Source: Elusimicrobiota bacterium
GTDB lineage: Bacteria; Elusimicrobiota; Elusimicrobia; UBA1565; UBA9628
Length of the DNA: 64,000 nucleotides
Reading direction: 5' to 3'
NCBI GenBank assembly: GCA_016209035.1
Contig: JACQWX010000076.1
Span: 1-64,000, forward strand
The notes beneath the pieces were generated by a model. That model worked only from the letters and a program-made list of their open reading frames with translations. It did not search any database and was not told the DNA's origin. The translations under genes and the position numbers were made by a program. Of this stretch, positions 24,639 to 33,418 are shown piece after piece (the first letter of the stretch is position 1; each line of letters opens with the position of its first letter).

Positions 24639-26857
24639 CCGCCCGGCCGCGGATCCTGTCGGGCTTCCTGCCGCTCGCCTCCATCGCCGCGCTGGCCGCC
24701 TCGGCGCCCGAACTGCCCCTCTCGGACGTGGCGGAGTCCCTGGCCCTGGGGAACCGGGCGTTCATGGAAGGCCGGCTGGAGGAATCCCGCAAGCACTATC
24801 GCTATCTCTCGACGCTGGGCATCAAGGCGCCGAACCCCGAGCCGGGCCTCGCCCTCATCCTCAGGGACATGGCCCAGCCCGACGCGGCCCTCCCGGTCTG
24901 GACCAAGGCGTCGCTCCCCGAGGAAGCGGACGGCTTCATCTGGAACCAGCGCGGCTGGGCCTACCTGGCCCTGGGCGACTGCAGGGAGGCGGCGACGGCC
25001 TTCCGCAGGGTCCTCGACGTCTCCACCACCACCGCCTCGCAGGCCGAGGCCAATCTCGGGTTGGCCCTGGCGGCCATCCGGGACGACCACCCCAAGGCGG
25101 CCCTGCCGCCCCTGCGGGAGGCGTGGCTCCAGGGCCCCTATGTCATCCCGATGGCGGCCTACCTGACGGCCTTGGCGAAGCTCGCCGTCGACGACGAGCA
25201 CGCCGCCCTGGAGTACTTCAGGCAGAGCATCGACCGCGACCCCCTGAATGTCGAGGCCATCAAGGACCTCTCCCGGCTCGAGGCCCGCGTCGGCGAGAAC
25301 CTCAAGGCATGGCATTACCTTCAGACGATCCTGAGGCTCGACCCGGACGACGAGGACGCGTCCTCCCGGGCCAAGAAGGCCTCCAAGCACATCCTGGGCG
25401 ACCCGACGCGGGCGATCCCGGAGCGCCGGCTCTCGCGGCCGTTCCTCGACCCGGCCGGCCAGGGGAGGCCGGCGCCGTCAGGCTCGGCGGCTACGCTGCG
25501 CGTCGCTCTCTTCTCCGCGGAGGACGGGGAGCCCGCCCACATCCTGCGGCTCTACTTCATGGCCAACGCGCCCTTCCAGCTCATCGCGCGTCAAGGCGAG
25601 GTCGTCCGGGAGGACCCCACGGGCATGGTCCAGTGGGAGATCGTCTTTCGCGACGAGGACAACATCGTGGAGGTCCGCGACACGGCCCATAACCTCCAAT
25701 ACTACAGCAAGCAGCCGTTCCGGATCGTTCCCTTGTCAAGGTTCGGGTCGGTCCTCATCAAGAGCGCCGAGCTGCGCGGCGCCGCCATCCTCGACCCCGG
25801 CGACCGGGAGCTCCGGGGGGCCATCGAGGTCGTGCCCACGCCCTACGGCTTCGTGCTCGTCAATGAGCTGCCCCTGGAGGATTACCTCTACGGCGCCGTG
25901 TCGGCCGCCCTGCCGCCGGGCTCCCCGCTCGAGGCCTACAAGGCTCAGGCGGTGGTCGCCAGGACCAAGGCGCTCTGGGCCAAGGCCCACCCGGTACCGG
26001 GGCCGTTCCCGCACGACCTGAGCGACTCGTCGCGCCGCCAAAGGTACGTGGGCTTGAACACCGAGACAGCGTCCGCGACTAAGGCCGTCGCGGAGACGGA
26101 AGGCGCATACCTGCGCCACCTCGACGGCAGGCTCGCCGAGGCCCGCGAGCACGCCCACTGCGGCGGGGTGACCGAGCAGGGCTCAGGTTCCCTCGCGCAT
26201 CTGCGCTCCGTCTCGGACGGGCCGCTTCCCATGTCAAGCGGAGGCGGCACGTCCGCGCCAGGAACGCCGGGCGCGGACAGGCCGGGCCCCGCGCCCCGGT
26301 TGGATAGCCCCGAAGCCTTGGAGCGCTGGCTCCACGCCGCTCCCAACCCCGACCGGTACTGCGACCAGGGAGGCCTCACCGCCCAGGCCGAGGCGCGCTG
26401 GATCCGCCTTCTCGACGCCAAGGAGCTCAGCCGCAGGGCCCGGCGGCTCCGGGCGATCGGAGGCATCCGGCACATCCGGGCGCTCAAGCGCTCGTCGGGC
26501 GGGAGGATCCTCTCCCTTGAGGTCGCCGGCTCGGCGGACTCATTCGTCCTCAACGGGGCCGAGGCCATCGGAGCCTTCCTGTCGCCCGGGTCGCTGCGCT
26601 CGACCCTCTTCACCATCCAGCCGCTCTACTCGGGCAAGACCCCGACGCACTTCCTCCTCTGGGGCGCGGGCACCGGCGAGGGCCTGGGGCTGTGCATAGC
26701 TGGCGCCATCGGGCAGGCCAGCGTCGGCAGGAAGTACGGCCAGATCCTCATGCATTACTTCCCCGGGCTCGTGATCTGGAGCCCGCGGGCTCGCGAGCAC
26801 AAGCCGCAAGGCCCCCCCGGGAAGAGGAAATCCCGCAAGTCCAGGCAGAAGAAGTAG
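24635..26857 (+). CDS. TPR plus SpoIID/LytB-domain protein
   Basis: 740 residues with an N-terminal hydrophobic segment (LSGFLPLASIAALAASAPEL). About 230 residues of TPR-like helices follow (WNQRGWAYLALGDCREAATA), then the SpoIID domain. Its hallmark is LVNELPLEDYLYGAVSAALP followed by EAYKAQAVVARTKALW, later CGGVTEQ in place of the usual SGG-T-E box, and a C-terminal LCIAGAIGQA. SpoIID proteins are lytic transglycosylases or amidase activators acting on peptidoglycan. Here it is likely a cell-wall remodelling factor. The C-terminus is Lys/Arg-rich. Overlaps both neighbours by 1-4 bases. Confidence 0.85.
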   Translation: MTARPRILSGFLPLASIAALAASAPELPLSDVAESLALGNRAFMEGRLEESRKHYRYLSTLGIKAPNPEPGLALILRDMAQPDAALPVWTKASLPEEADGFIWNQRGWAYLALGDCREAATAFRRVLDVSTTTASQAEANLGLALAAIRDDHPKAALPPLREAWLQGPYVIPMAAYLTALAKLAVDDEHAALEYFRQSIDRDPLNVEAIKDLSRLEARVGENLKAWHYLQTILRLDPDDEDASSRAKKASKHILGDPTRAIPERRLSRPFLDPAGQGRPAPSGSAATLRVALFSAEDGEPAHILRLYFMANAPFQLIARQGEVVREDPTGMVQWEIVFRDEDNIVEVRDTAHNLQYYSKQPFRIVPLSRFGSVLIKSAELRGAAILDPGDRELRGAIEVVPTPYGFVLVNELPLEDYLYGAVSAALPPGSPLEAYKAQAVVARTKALWAKAHPVPGPFPHDLSDSSRRQRYVGLNTETASATKAVAETEGAYLRHLDGRLAEAREHAHCGGVTEQGSGSLAHLRSVSDGPLPMSSGGGTSAPGTPGADRPGPAPRLDSPEALERWLHAAPNPDRYCDQGGLTAQAEARWIRLLDAKELSRRARRLRAIGGIRHIRALKRSSGGRILSLEVAGSADSFVLNGAEAIGAFLSPGSLRSTLFTIQPLYSGKTPTHFLLWGAGTGEGLGLCIAGAIGQASVGRKYGQILMHYFPGLVIWSPRAREHKPQGPPGKRKSRKSRQKK

Positions 26858-28005
26858 TGGGCAGGCTCAAGGTCGTCCATGTCATCACCCGCATGGACCT
26901 CGGCGGCGCCCAGGGCAACACCCTGTACACGGCCAGGCACCTCGACCCTGCGAAGTTCGACTGCGTCGTCGCCGTCGGCCCGGGCGGAGTCCTCGACGAG
27001 GACTTGCTCTCGCGCGCCCCGCCCAGGACGGTCTTCGTCCCGGGCCTGGTGCGCGAGATCCGACCCTTGCGCGACCTCGGGGCCATCTGGCGGCTCTGGC
27101 GGCTCTTCCGCGCCGAGCGCCCGGACATCGTGCATACGCACAGCTCCAAGGCCGGCATCCTGGGCAGGGTCGCGGCCCGGCTTGCCGGCGTCCGGGCGGT
27201 CGTCCACACCTACCACGGCTTCGGCTTCCACGACCTCATGCCTGCCTGGCGCAAGTGGCTCTATGTCCAGGCCGAGCGGCTGGCATGCCGCCTGACCCAC
27301 CGCGTGGTCTTCGTGTCGAACGCCAACGTCGACTACGCCCGGCGCCACGGGCTCATCAAGCACGGCCGGGAAACCCTCATACGCTCTGGTGTCAAGCTGG
27401 GGGACTTTCCAGCAAGGCTTGCCGACCGGCAAGCCTTGCTTTCTTCGGTCGGTCTTCCCGGGAAGAAGCTCCTTGTCACTTCCATCGGGAACCTCAAGCC
27501 CCAGAAGAACCCTCATGACTTCCTCTCCCTCGCGAGCAGGCTCGCGAGGGAGTTCAAGGACGCCGGGTTCCTTTTCGTCGGCGAAGGCCCGCTGCGCCCG
27601 GAGCTGGACCAGCGCGTCGGCGACGCCCCCGGCTCCTTGTCCCTGCCCGGCTGGCGGTTGGATGTCCCGCAGATCCTGGCCGCGAGCGACGTCTTCGTCC
27701 TGACCTCGCTGTGGGAAGGCCTGCCGCGGACCCTGGTCGAGGCCATGGCCACGGGGCTGGCCTGCGCGTGCTACGAGACCGACGGCGTCAAGGACCTCCT
27801 GCGGGACGCCGAGAACGGCTGCCTCGTCCCCAAAGGCAGCCTGCCCTTGCTGATCGAGCGGGTGCGAGGGCTCCTTCAGGACGCGGATTCAAGACGCCGC
27901 TTGGGGGAGAACGCCCGCCGCAGCGTCTCGACCGAGTTCGACATAGACCTCATGGTGCGCCGGCAGGAAGAGCTCTACTGCGAGCTGTTGCGGCCCAGCC
28001 GATAA
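26857..28005 (+). CDS. GT4-family glycosyltransferase
   Basis: 382 residues, GT-B fold. The N-terminal acceptor domain has VHVITRMDLGGAQGNTL and DIVHTHSSKAGILGRVAARL. The C-terminal nucleotide-sugar domain has TSIGNLKPQKNPHDFL, VGEGPLRPEL and the EX7E-like SLWEGLPRTLVEAMATG. It transfers a sugar during polysaccharide or glycoconjugate synthesis at the inner membrane; the sugar is not predictable. The start is GTG 26857, one base inside the SpoIID stop. Two perfect palindromes lie within the gene (27411-27440 and 27525-27552). Confidence 0.9.
   Translation: MGRLKVVHVITRMDLGGAQGNTLYTARHLDPAKFDCVVAVGPGGVLDEDLLSRAPPRTVFVPGLVREIRPLRDLGAIWRLWRLFRAERPDIVHTHSSKAGILGRVAARLAGVRAVVHTYHGFGFHDLMPAWRKWLYVQAERLACRLTHRVVFVSNANVDYARRHGLIKHGRETLIRSGVKLGDFPARLADRQALLSSVGLPGKKLLVTSIGNLKPQKNPHDFLSLASRLAREFKDAGFLFVGEGPLRPELDQRVGDAPGSLSLPGWRLDVPQILAASDVFVLTSLWEGLPRTLVEAMATGLACACYETDGVKDLLRDAENGCLVPKGSLPLLIERVRGLLQDADSRRRLGENARRSVSTEFDIDLMVRRQEELYCELLRPSR
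27411..27440 (+). repeat. Intragenic perfect palindrome (13-4-13)
   Basis: AGCAAGGCTTGCC, 4-base loop, GGCAAGCCTTGCT inside the GT4 gene. The arm carries the same GCAAGG/CCTTGC theme as the intergenic hairpins at 28038 and 35623. Confidence 0.75.
27525..27552 (+). repeat. Intragenic perfect palindrome (13-2-13)
   Basis: CTCCCTCGCGAGC, 2-base loop, GCTCGCGAGGGAG, 84 bases after the first palindrome in the GT4 gene. Confidence 0.75.
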
Positions 28006-28037
28006 AGGAGCGCGCAAGCCTGCTGGCGGCAACGACA

Positions 28038-28066
28038 GCGCGGCAAGGGGAGACCCCTTGCCGCGC
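28038..28066 (+). terminator. Strong hairpin after the GT4 operon
   Basis: A perfect 13-bp stem (GCGCGGCAAGGGG / CCCCTTGCCGCGC) with 3-base loop AGA, 33 bases after the GT4 stop. The sequence after it (TCGCCTTTCT) is only weakly T-rich. It marks the end of the high-GC operon; the low-GC island starts just after. Positions 28067-28166 hold no gene. Confidence 0.6.
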
Positions 28067-28166
28067 TCGCCTTTCTGGCAGCCCCAAACCTGTTTCATGG
28101 CAAGCTGGCGCTGGAATTCCTCGACCGCTCGAGAAAATATGAGGATGTAATTTCTGACGCATTCAC

Positions 28167-28874
28167 ATGCGCTTTCCCCGATTCCTGGAGTGGCGATTGG
28201 ATAGGCGGAGGGAACTTTTCGAGGTGGTCAATCGTATACTAGGTATGCTATCCTCTCTTCCAGAGATGGCCCGCCGCCCCAACCAGACTTTCAGGGAAGA
28301 AGTCTTCAACGTCACTCTAGCTGAGTTGCTCTCAGCCTATGGCCTTGAGGCCAGTCCCGAAACCATCTGGAGAGAAGGCCGCCCAGATGTCTTGGTCAAC
28401 ATGGGCGGCATCAAGGTCGTGCTCGAAGGCCGTTTCTCAAATCTAGATGACTTGCTCAAGACGACGCGTGAACGGGTGAACGAAGGGCTCGCCGACATTG
28501 GAATGGCCGTCGTCTATCCACCGGATTTGCAGGATGCCAGGACACTGGAGCAGATCAGGGACAAGTTCAAGCGCGTCAAGTTCAGCGGGGCTCTGTGCAA
28601 TATCGGCCATGGTTCGAAAACCGAGAGTTTTGAGAATGCCGGCATCGCCGACTTGGTGCAGCTGATCAATTCGACCTTGTCGTTGATGGTCAAGGACGCG
28701 ACCATCAAGGAGGCCGTTTCGTGCACAGAGTCTTCCCTCAAGCGCATTGTGCATAGGGCGTCCACGACAGGCCTCTTCTTCCGGTCCGACGTATTGGTAC
28801 ATCGCCTTAGACGCACTCTTGGGATATCCGATGCCGACCAAGGCAGCAAGACCTCCAACGACAGAGAAGACTGA
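28167..28874 (+). CDS. PD-(D/E)xK-like nuclease-fold protein of the restriction-modification island
   Basis: 235 residues. After a helical N-terminus, WREGRPDVLVNMGGIKVVLE followed by GRFS fits the PD-(D/E)xK pattern: Asp in GRPDVLV and Glu-x-Arg in LEGRF, with Arg where Lys is usual. The segment RERVNEGLADIGMAVVYPPD follows. Base composition is clearly lower in GC than the flanks. It overlaps the methyltransferase gene by 44 bases. It is probably the first subunit of a restriction-type defence system. The catalytic assignment is tentative because of the Arg. Confidence 0.6.
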   Translation: MRFPRFLEWRLDRRRELFEVVNRILGMLSSLPEMARRPNQTFREEVFNVTLAELLSAYGLEASPETIWREGRPDVLVNMGGIKVVLEGRFSNLDDLLKTTRERVNEGLADIGMAVVYPPDLQDARTLEQIRDKFKRVKFSGALCNIGHGSKTESFENAGIADLVQLINSTLSLMVKDATIKEAVSCTESSLKRIVHRASTTGLFFRSDVLVHRLRRTLGISDADQGSKTSNDRED

Positions 28875-31107
28875 TCCGGAGCTTCTGCGCGTCGCCACCT
28901 TCATCATTTTCGACGCGCTGATCTTCCACCAATCGCTCTCCGCGGCGAACGCGAGAGTCGCCCCGCTGTCCCGCCTGCGGGCTCCCTATCGCCGCGCACT
29001 CCTGTCGGAATGGGAAAACATCCTTAGAATCGACTATCGGGAAGTCTTCCAGATTGCCCGGGAAATACTGAGTGACTTTCCTGCCGCGCCCGAGACCGAG
29101 GAAATCCTCAAGGAAATCATCATTGCGGCCGATGACATCGTGTCATCTGGCATTCTTCGCAAACACGATTTTCTTGGCCGCATCTACCACAAGCTGCTCC
29201 TAAGAACGACTGGACACTTCTACGCCACATACTACACCAGCATCCCTGCGGCCTGGCTGCTGGCGCAGCTGGCTATTCGAACGGAGCATCCCGAGTGGCG
29301 ATTTGAAAGCATCGATCGATTGGCAGACTTCCGGATATTGGACCCCGCGTGCGGGTCGGGCACGTTGCTTTCCGCGAGCTATATGGCCCTGAGAGACAAT
29401 CTAATTCTCGCGGGCCCCAAAGCGCTTGACACCAGAGCCTTCCACAGATGGGCGATTGAGAAAGTGATTCATGGATGGGACGTTTTGGACTTTGCGGCAC
29501 ACTTATCTCTCACCACGCTGGCATTGCATCATCACGCGGAGTTTGGGCAATCCAATTTTCACGTCATGATTGCCGGCATAGACGAACATGGCGAGGTTCG
29601 TCTGGGGAGTCTGGACCACCTTTCTTCGCAGATTGCGCTGGTGGGCAGAAGCCTGGATTTTGGCGATGTCGCCTTGCGAACCGGGCTCGAGGTTCGGGAA
29701 CAAGCGCGCCTGGACTGCATAAAGGTGGACCTTGTTATCATGAATCCGCCTTTTTCACGAAGCGCTAACCCCAACGTCAAGTTTGGGTATAGCGATGCCA
29801 CCGCAAGGAAAAGGATGGTGGCAGCCCTCAAGAACATCACCAGGGACTTGGGGCTGGAAGGCATTGGACATGCGGGGCTAGGAGCTTACTTTGTCGTGCT
29901 CGCCGACAAGCTCCTCAAGGCCGGCGGCAGAATGGCCTTCGTTCTCCCAAGGGCACTGCTATCGGGCGTGTCCTGGGGCAAGATTCGGGAATTGCTGCGA
30001 GACAATTACGCCATCGAGTATGTCGTTTCTAATTACGATCCGGGGGAGAAGGAATCCGGAATCGAGCCTTGGAATTGGAGTGAGAATACCGATTTGGCGG
30101 AAGTGCTAGTCGTCGCCAGGAAGCTGCGTGATTCAAACGAGATCAAGTCGCCGCAGGGAGCGGTAGACAATTTGGTGACATATGTGGGACTTTGGAACAA
30201 GCCCCGGAACGAGGTCGAGAGCCTGCTGATCTCCCAACAGGTTCAGCAAAAGCGCAAGCGAATGGCGGAGGAGGACGCAGACCTGCTTCGGATTGCCGGG
30301 AAGAACATCGGCCATGTACTAAGGATTGGGCAGGACAAATTGCGGCTTAATTGGCTTTACCCATCGATCTTTGCCAATCCGACTCTGAATCTGCTCCTGA
30401 TCCGCCTGCTTAACGGAAGTCTGCATGCGGTGAGGATGCGCGATCTTGCGAGCAGCACCGGCACAGACATCAAACAAATCAAGGACGCCTTCAAGCACGC
30501 GTCCTCGGCAACCCCGCATCGCTTGTTGTGGGGGCAACAGGCGTCCATGGCAACGCTTTTTCTCGCTAAGGATGCTATTGGCTTCGGACTTGCACAGCAA
30601 GGAACGAAGTCCGAACTGCTGCACAGGTCGAGGAAATCTAGTGTCCTGATTTCTGAACGCCCGCACCTCAGCAACGACTGTGTCATCGCCGTGGAAACTG
30701 AGATTCCCGTCCTGGCAACCGCCTTTTGGGAAATTCAGCTCAATGATGAAAAGATCAAGCCAGTGGTCTTGACATGGCTTAACTCAACGCCGGGATTGCT
30801 GTGCTACTTGGGAATCAGCACCAACAGTATGGGAGAGATCTTCAAGACCAAGAAAGACCAGCTTGACCATCTGCTGATTCCCAATCCCGACACACTAGAT
30901 TTGGATGAATGGAGACATTTCTACGGCCGGATTAAGAGTCAACCGCTGCTGCAATTCCCCGCTGAGTTCGAGCTTGCGGCGTCGGGCAACGGCCTGCGCA
31001 TGCAGATTGATGACTTTGTGTTGAAATCATTGGGTCTGAGGATGGATATTGCTTCATATTATGCTCTACTGGCAAAGGAACCAGTCTTCTCTCTGCAGCG
31101 GCTCTAG
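28831..31107 (+). CDS. N6-adenine DNA methyltransferase of type I/IIG style
   Basis: 758 residues. SAM-binding motif I is DFRILDPACGSGTLLSASYM and the catalytic motif IV is LVIMNPPFSR (NPPF, adenine-N6 class). GHAGLGAYFVVLADKLLKAGG followed by MAFVLPRALLSG is typical of HsdM/IIG enzymes. The 350-residue C-terminal part resembles a target-recognition module (VLTWLNSTPGLLCYLGIS). No helicase domain. The start ATG 28831 was chosen over an upstream TTG. The lower GC of this gene and its neighbours suggests horizontal transfer. Confidence 0.88.
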   Translation: MPTKAARPPTTEKTDPELLRVATFIIFDALIFHQSLSAANARVAPLSRLRAPYRRALLSEWENILRIDYREVFQIAREILSDFPAAPETEEILKEIIIAADDIVSSGILRKHDFLGRIYHKLLLRTTGHFYATYYTSIPAAWLLAQLAIRTEHPEWRFESIDRLADFRILDPACGSGTLLSASYMALRDNLILAGPKALDTRAFHRWAIEKVIHGWDVLDFAAHLSLTTLALHHHAEFGQSNFHVMIAGIDEHGEVRLGSLDHLSSQIALVGRSLDFGDVALRTGLEVREQARLDCIKVDLVIMNPPFSRSANPNVKFGYSDATARKRMVAALKNITRDLGLEGIGHAGLGAYFVVLADKLLKAGGRMAFVLPRALLSGVSWGKIRELLRDNYAIEYVVSNYDPGEKESGIEPWNWSENTDLAEVLVVARKLRDSNEIKSPQGAVDNLVTYVGLWNKPRNEVESLLISQQVQQKRKRMAEEDADLLRIAGKNIGHVLRIGQDKLRLNWLYPSIFANPTLNLLLIRLLNGSLHAVRMRDLASSTGTDIKQIKDAFKHASSATPHRLLWGQQASMATLFLAKDAIGFGLAQQGTKSELLHRSRKSSVLISERPHLSNDCVIAVETEIPVLATAFWEIQLNDEKIKPVVLTWLNSTPGLLCYLGISTNSMGEIFKTKKDQLDHLLIPNPDTLDLDEWRHFYGRIKSQPLLQFPAEFELAASGNGLRMQIDDFVLKSLGLRMDIASYYALLAKEPVFSLQRL

Positions 31108-31136
31108 AGCTGTCCCCAGGTCTTCCTAGGTCCAGC

Positions 31137-32126
31137 ATGGGCACTTGGATTCCGGGACCGGCCCTCTCGCTGCTCAGACAGGTGGGGCTAAGTGCCTCGG
31201 AAGTCTACATTGCAACGGCATTCTACTCCGCGAGTCCTCTAGCTTGGCTGGGCCGCGAAATAGCAGCTCGGAAGGTCACCATAGGCGTACGCCTGGATTT
31301 TCATGACCAGGCAGACTGGATTCGCGGTTACATCGATCCGCCCGCTCTGACATCGTTTGTTCGCGGGCTGCAAGATCGAGGCGTCATCGTAAACCTTTAC
31401 ACATCACCCGAGGCTCACGCCAAGGTCTTTGTCGGAAATCGAGGGGCAATCATCGGTAGCGCTAATTTGACGACCCGGGGGTTTGGGGCAGGAGCAGAGA
31501 TGGTGTGTCTTGTTGGCGCAGATCAGGTATCGCTTGCCCGATCGGCCGTAAAGCGATATCTCCGCAACCTAAGGAAGACGAGTCTGACGGAAATCGAGAC
31601 CTTCGTGCTGAAACATTGGGATGCAGTACGCCGCGCCCGGAAGGCTGCGCATGGGGAGCGACGTCCCGCGGGAGAAGACCGCCTTCCCAAAGCACGTTTC
31701 GGCGGACGGCATTTGATGGCCGGGGACTATGACGATTTCTTGCGTTGGCTGCGCAGACAGCGAGTTCGGGCTGCCCATGTCATTCTAGCACGGGCAAGAG
31801 GAGAAGGGAATCTGCAAGGCCATATTCGCAGGAACTTCTCCGGACTACGGCAATTCTTGATTGCGAGCCCCGGACGGCAATTCGCTTTGCGGGGGGAAGA
31901 CCCGGATGCATTTCGACTCTTCTCGGATAGCGAACTGACGCGGGACATGCTTCACTTTGTCAGGGACAACGCCGCCGACGAAACGGACTTCGTTCTCGAC
32001 ATTTGGAGGACCTACTTGCCAATCGAGTGCGGCGGTAGGGCTCGCAAGCGGGGAGGGACGATCGGGAATCTTAATCGCATGTTGCCCCTCATGGCCAGAT
32101 ATTTGAGTTCCCGGGGATCGGTGTAG
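31137..32126 (+). CDS. Phospholipase-D-like nuclease
   Basis: 329 residues. One HKD-type half-site is visible: EAHAKVFVGNRGAIIGSANL followed by TTRGF, with the usual Asp after HxK replaced by Asn. A single half-site implies that a dimer forms the active centre, as in BfiI and Nuc. The N-terminus (VYIATAFYSASPLAWLGREI) also fits PLD nucleases. The C-terminal half has no family I recognise. It lies 29 bases after the methyltransferase and shares its lower GC, so it is the third part of the island. It ends 8 bases before the GT2 gene. Confidence 0.8.
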   Translation: MGTWIPGPALSLLRQVGLSASEVYIATAFYSASPLAWLGREIAARKVTIGVRLDFHDQADWIRGYIDPPALTSFVRGLQDRGVIVNLYTSPEAHAKVFVGNRGAIIGSANLTTRGFGAGAEMVCLVGADQVSLARSAVKRYLRNLRKTSLTEIETFVLKHWDAVRRARKAAHGERRPAGEDRLPKARFGGRHLMAGDYDDFLRWLRRQRVRAAHVILARARGEGNLQGHIRRNFSGLRQFLIASPGRQFALRGEDPDAFRLFSDSELTRDMLHFVRDNAADETDFVLDIWRTYLPIECGGRARKRGGTIGNLNRMLPLMARYLSSRGSV

Positions 32127-32134
32127 ACAAGGCA

Positions 32135-33109
32135 ATGGCGGAACATCCATCACCCTGCAGGCTCAGCGTCATCGTTCCGGTCTACAACGAGGAGGACTGC
32201 CTCGACCGGCTCTCCGACGAGATATCGGCCGCCCTCGAAGGGGTGGAAGGGACCCACGAGGTCATCCTAATCGACGACGGGTCCACGGACCGCTCCTTCG
32301 ACATCGTCGCCGAGCTGGCGAACAGCCGTCCCGGCTTCGTGGGCCTCCGCCTGGGACGGAACGCCGGGCAGACCGCGGCCTTGTCCGCAGGCATCGCCGA
32401 GGCCAGGGGGGAGTTCATCGTCTGCCTCGACGCCGACCTCCAGAACGACCCGCGGGACATCAAGACCCTGCTAGACAAGATGTCCGAGGGCTACGATGTG
32501 GTCAGCGGCTGGCGCAAGGACCGGCAGGACCCCTGGCTCACGCGCCGCCTGCCCTCTCAGACTGCGAACTGGCTCATCTCCCGGATCACCGGGGTGCGCC
32601 TGCACGACTACGGGTGCACCCTGAAGGCCTATCGCAGCTCCTATCTCAAGCCCTTGCGCCTCTACGGCGAGATGCACCGGTTCATCCCGGCCCTGGCGGG
32701 TTTCCTGGGCGCGAGGATCGCGGAGGTCCCGGTGCGCCACCACGCCCGGACCCTCGGGCGGTCCAAGTACGGACTCTCCAGGACCTTCAAGGTCCTGCTC
32801 GACCTTCTGACCGTCAAGTTCATGTCCGCGTACATGGCGAAACCCATCTACCTCTTCGGGGGATGGGGATTGGCGGCGGGGCTCCTGGGACTGGCCCTGG
32901 CATCCTATACCCTCTACAAGAAGTTGTTCCTTGGCGTGTTCGTCAAGGACCAGCCCCTGTTCCAGGTCTCCATCTTCCTTGGCCTGGTCGGGGTCCAGAT
33001 GATCCTGATGGGCCTGCTCGCGGAGATCCTCATCCGGGTGTACTTCGACATCAAGGACAAGAAGGCCTATTTCGTCAAAGACCTGGTCGGCCGTCCTCCC
33101 TTGACTTAA
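32135..33109 (+). CDS. GT2 glycosyltransferase (polyprenyl-phosphate sugar transferase type)
   Basis: 324 residues. The GT-A domain has SVIVPVYNEEDCLDRLSDEI, the acidic VILIDDGSTDRSF and the DxD-like CLDADLQNDP, followed by HRFIPALAGFLGARIAEVPV. Two C-terminal membrane helices follow (LFGGWGLAAGLLGLALASYT and FLGLVGVQMILMGLLAEILI). This is the DPM1/ArnC/GtrB architecture, which loads a sugar onto undecaprenyl phosphate. High GC returns here, so it belongs to the native chromosome, as does the GT4 gene on the other side of the island. Confidence 0.92.
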   Translation: MAEHPSPCRLSVIVPVYNEEDCLDRLSDEISAALEGVEGTHEVILIDDGSTDRSFDIVAELANSRPGFVGLRLGRNAGQTAALSAGIAEARGEFIVCLDADLQNDPRDIKTLLDKMSEGYDVVSGWRKDRQDPWLTRRLPSQTANWLISRITGVRLHDYGCTLKAYRSSYLKPLRLYGEMHRFIPALAGFLGARIAEVPVRHHARTLGRSKYGLSRTFKVLLDLLTVKFMSAYMAKPIYLFGGWGLAAGLLGLALASYTLYKKLFLGVFVKDQPLFQVSIFLGLVGVQMILMGLLAEILIRVYFDIKDKKAYFVKDLVGRPPLT

Positions 33110-33129
33110 TCAAGCCAACAAAATAGAAT
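33101..33129 (+). promoter_or_regulatory. Promoter of the rpmF-plsX-fabG-acpP-rnc operon
   Basis: TTGACT (33101-33106), exactly 17 bases, TAGAAT (33124-33129). It overlaps the last codons of the GT2 gene. Transcription from about 33136 leaves a short leader with GAAGGAAAG before the rpmF ATG. Confidence 0.7.
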
Positions 33130-33156
33130 TCTGGACGCTATTAGCGAAGGAAAGAT

Positions 33157-33414
33157 ATGCCCAATCCCAAAAGAAAACATACTCGGTCGCGCCGCGACAG
33201 CCGCAGGGCCTCCAATTGGAGGCTCGATCCCTTGCCCTTGAGCGCCTGCACGAACCCGGAATGCGTGAAGAAAGGGACGCTGGTGCGCCCCCACACCGTG
33301 TGCCCGGAGTGCGGCTGGTACAACGGCAAGCTCGTCATCGCGCCCCGGCGGAAGAAGAGCAAGCGCGGCGAAGGCGGGGCTCAACAGGGGACTCAGGAGG
33401 AAGGGAAAAAGTAG
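33157..33414 (+). CDS. rpmF: 50S ribosomal protein L32
   Basis: 85 residues. MPNPKRKHTRSRRDSRRA is the classic L32 start. Four Cys (CTNPECVKKG and TVCPECGWYNG) form the zinc-binding form of L32. The C-terminal 20 residues (Lys/Gly/Glu-rich) extend beyond many homologues. First gene of an operon with phospholipid and fatty-acid genes, a conserved arrangement across bacteria; plsX starts 4 bases after it. Confidence 0.96.
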   Translation: MPNPKRKHTRSRRDSRRASNWRLDPLPLSACTNPECVKKGTLVRPHTVCPECGWYNGKLVIAPRRKKSKRGEGGAQQGTQEEGKK

Positions 33415-33418
33415 GAAG

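Noticed and set aside
28167-32126. DISARM or BREX defence system
   Set aside because: A PLD protein and methyltransferase are present, but there is no DrmA/DrmB helicase, no PglZ phosphatase and no BrxC/BrxL-like ATPase in or next to the island.
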